Of a DNA stretch of 64,000 nucleotides, positions 57,080 through 64,000 are shown piece by piece; within the stretch, counting starts at the first letter, position 1, and every line of letters starts with the position of its first letter. The position numbers and the translations under genes are program-made. Origin of the DNA: Chinchilla lanigera (lineage: Eukaryota; Chordata; Mammalia; Rodentia; Chinchillidae); the NCBI RefSeq assembly GCF_000276665.1, contig NW_004955438.1, forward strand, positions 8,732,002 through 8,796,001, given 5' to 3'. The notes beneath the pieces were generated by a model. That model was not told the origin of the DNA, ran no database searches, and saw only the letters and a list, made by a program, of their open reading frames with translations.

Positions 57080-57505
57080 TGTCATGGATTATACCTAGAT
57101 GTCTCCCCAAAGCCTCATGTGGTCATAGGCGGACCTTGCAGAGGCAGCTAAAAGTAGAGTGTGTAAGGCTAGGATTAAGGATGTGATGTGGGTGTGATTC
57201 CTGGTGTGATGCTGGGATTAAGGGTATGCGGCCTTGAGTGTGAGTCCTACCCACCCTAAGGGCATGTATCCTGCCTAGACTATAAGGACAGGGAGAGCGT
57301 TGTTGTCACTGCTTGTTGTTGCTGCTGCTGCTGCTGCTTGTCCTCTGCTCCCTCCTGCCTGCTCTGGGATGTCCCTCTGCCATGCCACCCTGCCTTGGAG
57401 ACAGCCAATTATGGACTGAAACCTCTACAAACTGTGAACCAAAATAAACCTTTAAATTTAGGTGTTGGGTATTTTGTTTCAGAAAAGCTAAAAGTGACTA
57501 AGACA
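57080..57505 (+). mobile_element. MaLR-type solo LTR inside old LINE-1
   Basis: TG start and CA end. 'atacctagatgtctccccaa', 'agcctcatgtggtcataggc', repeated 'gtgatgctgggattaagggt', a small (CTG)n at 57316-57338, 'gccatgccaccctgccttgg', and '...gtgactaagaca' at the end. Flanking 5-mers aaact and gagct match at three positions. Confidence 0.85.
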
Positions 57506-58340
57506 GAGCTCTTAACCTATATGTGTCTGTGTGTGTTATTCTATATATATGCTTTTCACTATCAAATTTGGAAAAGTATAATTATTTCATCAAACATGTT
57601 AGACTGTTCATTACTCATTATTTTTGCCTTCATTCTAGCTGGTTTTGCCCTTCTTTCTTTTATCTATTTTATGGAAATCCAATGAAAATAATTTTGATTG
57701 TTTGTTATTTTTCCACCAGTCTTTAGACTCTGCTTATTTTATTTCAGTCATCCTTTCTGACTTTGTTTCACTAACATTTTCATTTACTATGTCTTTAATA
57801 TCACTCAAGTCTGTATTTTATATTCTGTCATTAATCTCATTGTTTTTCAAATATTTTTATTTTTATATCTAAAAGTTTCATATGTTTCTTTTTTGTATTT
57901 TCCCTTACATCCTCACCATGTTTATATTTTATTTTAATATTGAATTTGATTATAGGAGATGCTGTAACATGTTTGTTGAACAGTTCTATCATTTTTCTCA
58001 CTTCTGGGTCAATTGACTGTTATTTCTCCTGGTCATGTGTCATGCTTTGATTTCTCTTGGCATGTCCACTCATTTCTGATTGTTTATTAAACATGATGTT
58101 ATTGAATGTCTGGATTTTTTTTCTTCCTATAAAAAGCATTGAAGTTTATTTTGGCAGATACTTGTGTTTCTGGCAGGTCCATTTGACCCTTTTAAATCCT
58201 GTTTTGAAATTTTAGTAGGGATGGGCCCTGTAGTCTGTTTCTGAGACAAACTTCTCTGGTGTCTATATTCCGGCTTGTTTTTCCATTTCCTGTGTGAGTT
58301 CAGAGACTTCTTCAGCCTATGACTTTGCTCTTTCTTCATT

Positions 58341-59514
58341 AGACGTTTTCAGGTTTTCCTTACCACATTTTTTGAAGTACCAAATTTCTGTGCTGAATTA
58401 CAAGCCCAAATCTCCTTTATAATATGTTGCAGGTAAGAATGATCTTGTAGCTTGGCTACCAGGTATCTTAAGCACACTTTCTCCCAGCTGGTTGCTAAAC
58501 ACTAATCCAGGTGGGAAGGAAATTGGTAGATGGAATTAAAAATCCATCCTTTAGTTTTGAGTTAATCAAACCAAAGATCTGGGTGGGTCTGGCTTATTCA
58601 AATTGAATTTCTAAAAATTAAAACCAAGGCTGCCCATGAAGAGAAAAAAATCAAAGGCAGCAGATGGCCCTGAGATTCTGTTTCCTTTCCCCTGGGTCTG
58701 CCCATCCTTGCTGCTGTCCTGTGTGACCAGGCTCAGCTCACACTTACAGGCCTCAGCCTGTTCATTTGCAATTCTTTTCTGTCCACTTTGGTTCAGACTC
58801 ATCTTGCCAGCCCACTAAGCCACATAAGGCAATTCTTTGTGCTGCCCCTGTCTCCCATTCCCTCTCCCTCAACATCCACAAGTTAATATTCGCAAACACT
58901 TAAAATGATCTCCATGCAAATTTCTTGAGCGCATACATTTTCTATGATAATTCCTCATTTTTATGAAACTTTATTGACCCCCCAAATTTTTTTTCACTTG
59001 CCTTAAGCTCCTCACACTCTGATCTTGGTTTGTTGACCTCAGCAATAGTACAGGGTTCTCTTTTGGCTTCTGCCTCTGCTTAGAACACGGAGACCATTAC
59101 AAAGTTCACTTCATTTGTTTCCTTTCTCTCAGTGTTATGTCCTGCATAGGATCTTATCTAGTATCAGAACAATTTAGAACCGTTTTTTTTCTTAGTTTTC
59201 TATTTGTTTACTGTGGGAGGTGAAATACTGCATAATTAGTCTGAAATGTCTAAACATGAAAATCTTTGGCCTACGCATTTTAACAACTGACAATTTGACT
59301 GTCTGAGAAGCTGAAGTTTATGACAGTCTGACCACTATAACCCAGTGTCAGGGAATGGAAATATTTCAGACTGCACTGGTTAGGAAAAAATATACTTCCA
59401 CATACTACCAATTCAAATACCCAATTATTTATCTTACTTGGCACTGATAGGTTCTTAAAATTGGCTTGTAATGAGGTGCTCTTCTAGCACCTGCCTAGCA
59501 CAACACCAGACACA
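58341..59514. other. non-genic DNA, nothing recognised
   Basis: Slightly higher GC around 58620-58860 but no CpG cluster, and frames there have no recognised domain. Confidence 0.35.
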
Positions 59515-59760
59515 TAATTAGTTTTGGCAGTAGAGTATAATGGTTAAGAACTTTTTAAAGAACTAGATAAAATGCTGTTTGAATTCCAGCTCTTCATCTA
59601 AAAATGCTATGACCTAAATGCAAATTTATTAATCTCTAATAGCTTCACTTTTTATCTGAAATAGAGAATATAGTTTTAACCTCACTGCATTTTTATGAAA
59701 CTCAGTGAAATAGAGTTTGCAATGTTCTTAGCAGTGTTATGAACATATTGCAAGCATTTT
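59515..59760 (+). repeat. MIR SINE relic
   Basis: Good order match over its length: 'agtagagtataatggttaag', 'tgtttgaattccagctcttc', 'tctgaaatagagaatatagt', 'tttaacctcactgcattttt', 'aatgttcttagcagtgttat'. Confidence 0.65.
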
Positions 59761-60028
59761 TTTATATCCTGAGTATATTTACTATTTAAAAGAAATTTCA
59801 TGAATATTTAAATGAAATCAACACAATAGAAAAAGAGAACTTGAATGAGACCATGTAAGACATTTAGGTGTATTCCTTATCAGATGCTTGGAACTCAGTT
59901 CAGTAGCGAATTGAACTCAAATTAACTTAACCAATTGAGAGAACTTACAGATTCAAATAATTGAAATGTTCAAGGTAGGGAAAGTCTCAGTGCTGATTAG
60001 CTCTATTTACCAGGATCTTCTTCTAGAA

Positions 60029-60215
60029 CAGTGGTGGCAAAGCTATGGCACATGTGTTACTTGTTTTTAAGAAAAAAGATATTAATATATGAGTTTATTT
60101 TTCTCAACTAAAACTTCAGTATATAGGTTGAATTGCAGTGTTAGTACTTTGTAACAAATAAGTGGGTTTTGGGTTGCAGTTTGAGCCCTCATCTCTAAAA
60201 GGTTTGCCATCACTA
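60029..60215 (+). mobile_element. short non-autonomous hAT element (MITE-like)
   Basis: 187 bp with imperfect terminal inverted repeats: left 'cagtggtggcaaagc', right (reverse complement) 'tagtgatggcaaacc'. The right half, reversed, reads 'ccttttagagatgagggctc' then 'aaactgcaacccaaaaccca' and 'cttatttgttacaaagtact', which agrees with a hAT MITE family I remember from bats and reptiles. Candidate 8-bp flanks (ttctagaa and ccctttag) are not a clean duplication. It encodes nothing. Confidence 0.65.
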
Positions 60216-60799
60216 CCCTTTAGTCTGTCTTCTTTGTGTTAGTTCCATCCTCAAGTGATTTATTTAAAGTAGCAAAATGGCCACAGTCATTGCTGGAGTG
60301 ACAGCTATATACTTTACTAACATCTAAGATGTGAGAGCTATTGTCCCATCAAACAGAACCAGTGCTCTATACTTCCCTAGACAGAATCACAAGCTTATCT
60401 CTGTGTTCAAAATAATGACTTATCCTGATTGATCTAGGCCTAAATTAAATGCCCTTGAAGGTTGAGTCAATCAGTTGTACAATAATAATGATGGGAGACT
60501 TATTTATGAGGCTCCTGTAGCCTTACCATTGAGGTGATGCTGGAATTAATCACCATTGTTGCTCAGTGAGGAAGGTGCTTTGTGTGATAAATAGGAGCTT
60601 TATGAATGTCCAAGGGTGACTGAATTTTCTTCACCATAAGAATCTTATCATAACCCACTCAAGTCATATATTTTTACCACTGATAAACTTTGGTCTCTAT
60701 CCTTCAGGTGTTATATTTGAGGATAAGGTAGGGAAAAACAATATCTGCCACAGTGAATTGACCAAGCCAAGCTGAGAGATGATTAATTATCATTTCTTA
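60216..60799. other. AT-rich DNA, nothing recognised
   Basis: No repeat or gene identified. Confidence 0.35.
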
Positions 60800-60970
60800 C
60801 TTGTTAAGCAGAGCTTTAAATACTTTCATTTACATAATAGTTTTATTCTTTTAAACCTGTGAATTAAAATGTGGTACCATTTCAGTTTTACAGATGAAGT
60901 AGACATGGCACTTAATTTATACCATCGAAGGATCATAAAGAAATTGCCAGATCTATGGTTTGATTCTAGA
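60800..60970 (+). repeat. MIR relic
   Basis: 'aatactttcatttacataat', 'gtggtaccatttcagtttta' then 'cagatgaagtagacatggca' and 'atctatggtttgattctaga' follow the MIR 3' half. Confidence 0.5.
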
Positions 60971-62499
60971 TAGACTGATTCTCAATTGGATATTTGTACC
61001 CATAATACTATATTACATTATGATCAGTTAATTGAGTCTAGATAGAAATTAAAAAGTCTAGATAGAAATATGTAATTTTTTTTTGAAAACCTTTTCATCT
61101 ATGTGTCTGACTATCCTGTCTCCTGTAGATCTACCTCTTTATTTATCTAATCTTAATGTGTTAGCAATAGCATGAATATAGGAGAAAATATAATATGTAT
61201 TTCCCAAACTCCCAATATTTTTAATATGATGCATACAGACCATATTTTTTATTTATTAATTTACTAAAAAAAAATGACCTTTCTATTGAAACATAGACAA
61301 AAGATGCGTTCAGTGGTGTGAAGCAGGTTTTCTGCGATCAAGAAAGTCATAATCCTAGCTCAGATCAATGATCTTGAAATTATGTAGGTCATGATTCATC
61401 ATAAAGCCAAACCAAACAAATAGAAAAAGACAATGTTAGAGCTCTTCATTTTAGTAAGTGTATGTATTTATGAAAGTACCTGTGAGTGGTCCTTATATAT
61501 TTGATTATAGTATAAACTATATTTCTCAATATAAGCATGGCCCAAAGTATTTGAGAATGACTGAATTATAACTTAGTCATCCAAAGCTTCAGGCCTTTTT
61601 CAAACCTTGTGATCATAACATTGCAAAAACTTGAGAAAATATAGTTGAATCTTATGTTTCTACTTTATTCATTATGGCATAAATTCTAGTAATATGGTAA
61701 GGGTAGCTTTTTGATACAACTGATTGTGTCTCTGATAAATAGGAAAGTGTTTTATGTTGATGTGTTGGTGTCAATTTTTTGATTGCTATTCTCCCTGGAT
61801 TCATTTTAACAAAACGTTGATTTTGTGTTTATAGTATGAAAGCAACTAGTAAGTTGACCAAAATTTTGAATTTTCTATCAATTTCTTTTCTGCTTAGAGA
61901 CACAACACAAACCCTACTCATGAAATTCTATCACATGGCAATAACTCTTATTCGCTAACCTTGTTAAAGCAGATTTGTTTTGTCAATGTTGAGGTAAAAT
62001 GGCTTTAAACAGTGTTATTAAATACTCAGCTGAGCAATGGCTTTACCATTGCACTTTATGCCTTGTGGTTACAGCATTTTATGGATTTATGTTTCATGCT
62101 GTCAATATGTATAAAAAAAGATCAGCTGGAAAACATTACATTCACAGAAGACCACAAGGTTTCGGACATAAAGATGACCCAACATTAGGGAATCTGGGAT
62201 GGAAATTGCATGTGTGTGGAACAGTTTCATTAGTGTCTCATGCATCTTTCCAAGTCTTTCCTTTCACTCCCCAAACTTGTGCAAACATGTGCAGATATGG
62301 ACTGATTGCTACCATTTTCCTTGAATGAAACACTTTCTTTGGTATCCAGCCTCAATGGAAAATATAGAAAGAGAAATTAGAGGAAACAATATGTTCTGTA
62401 TGTGTTTTGGACAAAAAATGGAATGATTTTCTATGAGGTATGAAATTTTTCCAAAAAGAATGCCCATGAATGTAGAGTTCAACTATCCATTCTTTTCTT
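60971..62499. other. AT-rich DNA around the 109-codon frame
   Basis: No repeat identified. A 19-bp unit 'agtctagatagaaat' plus flanks is doubled at about 61037-61072. Confidence 0.35.
61999..62328 (+). other. unexplained 109-codon ATG frame
   Basis: Not recognised. It has an ATG with A at -3 and G at +4, the favoured vertebrate start context. The product would have an N-terminal hydrophobic segment at about residues 17-34, a basic stretch at about 38-52 (Lys-Lys-Arg, Lys-His, His-Arg-Arg) and a moderately hydrophobic C-terminal third. No poly(A) tail or target duplication marks it as a retrocopy and I see no splice partners. In 64 kb of AT-rich DNA such a frame can occur by chance, which I think is the likelier explanation. 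Confidence 0.15.
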
Positions 62500-62765
62500 T
62501 TTTTATTTTAAAGAGAGAAAAACATACAGCAAGATTTCAAAAACGATAATAGGAGAGTGAGTATAAGTAATACACTGCATATTGTTATCTTCAAAGTAGT
62601 TACTCGAGTACAAGATATAGATGTGAAATACTGTCCAAACAATATTAGCATAAACCTTTCTTTTTAATGAACTAACAGAAACTAGCAGTAAAACTGTTTT
62701 AATGATCCTATATATATATTTTTTTTTCCTTTTCTCATCTATTTATTCTTAATCTAATTTCTTTT
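62500..62765 (-). mobile_element. lineage LINE-1 3' end, inverted
   Basis: Colinear with 9001-9280: 'cactgcatattgttatcttc', 'aaagtagttactcgagtaca', 'agcataaacctttcttttta'. Lacks the 'gatcaaacaa' expansion and the GATA array of that copy. Confidence 0.7.
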
Positions 62766-63182
62766 CTCTTTTGAATATATGGATAATCATCCAGAAAAAT
62801 AAATCTTAGGGATAGTTATTCATGTTTTAGTACATTTATCAACACACTTCATTGAATTTGAGAATGTAATTAACATTTATCTGTCTACCATCTAATTAAT
62901 GAATAAACACTTTTATTCATTGTTTGGACACAGCTGAATGGAAGCAAAAATGTCAAGTATCTTACATGACAGTAATAAGATTTCTTCATGCTTAGTTAAT
63001 ACATTCATAAACTTTTCTATGTTACTTCTTACACAAGCGCTTATACTACATAATAGTTCATGCTTCTAAACTGATATGAAAGCCAGATCTGCCTAAACAT
63101 TTCCAAGAGAGAAAACTAACAGACAGTACCTGAAACTGTTAAAAGATTACTGATAGTGGTGTGAGTTGTCATTGTCACAGTT
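62766..63182. other. AT-rich DNA, nothing recognised
   Basis: Part of it may continue the L1 3'UTR but I cannot align it. Confidence 0.35.
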
Positions 63183-63193
63183 TGGTATTTCTT

Positions 63194-63297
63194 TGTTTTG
63201 TTTTGTTTTTGTGTTTTTTTCTGGTACCGGGAATCGAACTCATGACCTTGCACTTGCCAGGCAGGCGCTGAGCCACCGAGCTAAATCCCCAGCCCCA
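63194..63297 (-). mobile_element. ID SINE
   Basis: Reverse tRNA-derived head ('gagctaaatccccagcccc') with a TTTTG-rich tail complement. Target duplication of 11 bp with one mismatch (63183-63193 'tggtatttctt' and 63298-63308 'tgatatttctt'). Confidence 0.95.
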
Positions 63298-63308
63298 TGA
63301 TATTTCTT

Positions 63309-63709
63309 ATTAATATTTGAAGTTAATGTAGGATGAGAAAATGAAAGTTAGCAACATATTTTAGCCAATGTTTCTAAAGATCTGTAACATTAAACTTTGT
63401 TATTCTGATTTATTTTTGAGGTTGGTATATTTGGAATACAGCATGCAAATCTGTTACTAGATATTGGTTCAGGACAGAACAATGTGCTTACAGTTCTGAT
63501 GTTTTGTTTGGCTTCTAGAAAAATTTTCCCAGCATATGTTGAAGGAATGTACACTGGCCACCATGTGAGACCCAATAGTATTCAAGATCAGAGATTTTTA
63601 GACCTTTATCAGAAATTAATGCTACAATTATGATTTAGCTTCAAAAGTCTTAACTGTGTTTCTACATTTCTACATGTAACCCCCACCCTGGGGCAACTCA
63701 GTGTGCTTA
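63309..63709. other. AT-rich DNA, nothing recognised
   Basis: No repeat or gene identified. Confidence 0.35.
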
Positions 63710-64000
63710 TGAGTTGCGTTAGACAGCATTTTTGTCACCTAGACACATTAATGCCAGATACTCACAAGTTAAAGAATAAGAAGTCAAATTAATCTTACAG
63801 TTTCAGGGGATTCCGTCCATGGCCAGCTTGGCCTAAGGCAGAAGCTTCATGGAGGAAGGGATTGGAAGAAAGTTCCTCACCTCTTGGTGGCTACAAATCA
63901 GTCAGGTGAACAGCCCCAGAGAGGAAGGAGCCAGATACCATGCATCACACCCAAGGTCTTGTCTCCATCACTCCCCAGACACACCCAGGAGTAGACTTTA
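63710..64000 (-). mobile_element. MaLR-type LTR, cut by window end
   Basis: 'tgagttgcgttagacagcat' start, 'cttacagtttcaggggattc', 'cgtccatggccagcttggcc', 'gaagcttcatggaggaaggg', all typical of the family in reverse. Its right end lies beyond this window. Confidence 0.7.

Larger units (their letters stand above)
55410..58340 (-). mobile_element. ancient LINE-1, long inverted copy with two later insertions
   Basis: T-rich plus strand. Motifs in order include 'aatttgctaatattttaaga', 'tctggttttgtaaaattaat', 'cttagcactgctctagctgt' with 'accccacaatttggataagc', then the 5' side 'tcctggtcatgtgtcatgct'. These are reverse complements of L1M ORF2 and its 5' flank. It is interrupted by an ID SINE (56377-56477) and an LTR (57080-57505). 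Leu/Phe/Ile-rich frames at 57338-57872 come from the T-richness. Confidence 0.6.

Noticed and set aside
57338..57872. Overlapping hydrophobic Leu/Phe/Ile-rich frames that could look like membrane proteins
   Set aside because: T-rich strand of an inverted ancient L1 plus an LTR; hydrophobicity follows base composition.

Overview
This window is vertebrate, and specifically rodent, genomic DNA. It is AT-rich and carries tRNA-derived ID SINEs, B1 SINEs, a B1-ID dimer, many LTRs of the MaLR type, and young and old LINE-1 pieces. The ID consensus and the B1-ID dimer argue against mouse or rat and for another rodent branch. I cannot name the species from sequence alone. Nothing in it looks bacterial or viral in the free-living sense.

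I find no convincing cellular protein-coding exon, no structured RNA gene and no CpG-island promoter. The window reads as a gene desert or the interior of a very large intron. Nearly every longer open reading frame lies inside an LTR, a LINE, a simple repeat or the assembly gap, so I do not call them genes. The best exceptions are a degenerate gag-like frame in a complete MaLR element (10891-11373, minus) and an unexplained 109-codon ATG frame at 61999-62328.

Layout. 0-9 kb: an ID SINE, nested MaLR LTRs (3.0-3.8 kb), an L2 relic, an LTR at 8.2 kb and a mariner fragment. 9-18 kb: an inverted L1 3' end with a GATA microsatellite, a complete 1.75-kb MaLR provirus-like element, two more mariner fragments, a B1-ID dimer, an LTR, an ID SINE against a 769-base gap, and old L1. 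18-34 kb: LTRs, an L1 3' end with an AGAGCT/AGAGAT array, long featureless AT-rich DNA and a well-preserved ancient L1 3' end. 34-39 kb: an LTR inserted in another LTR with a perfect 5-bp target duplication, an L1 split by an LTR, and an MLT1-like LTR with a 42-bp internal duplication. 39-47 kb: an LTR, L2, B1, and an LTR plus MaLR interior split by an L1 with a GAAA tail. 47-55 kb: mostly featureless with MIR relics, two B1s and an odd 37-bp dispersed duplication. 55-64 kb: a long ancient L1 broken by an ID and an LTR, a short hAT element, an inverted L1 3' end, a last ID and an LTR cut by the window end.

The content is a stratigraphy of insertions: L2/MIR and ancient L1 first, then MaLR LTRs, mariner and hAT elements, then lineage L1, B1 and finally ID SINEs with target duplications still readable. 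Repeat family names come from remembered consensus sequences, not a database search.
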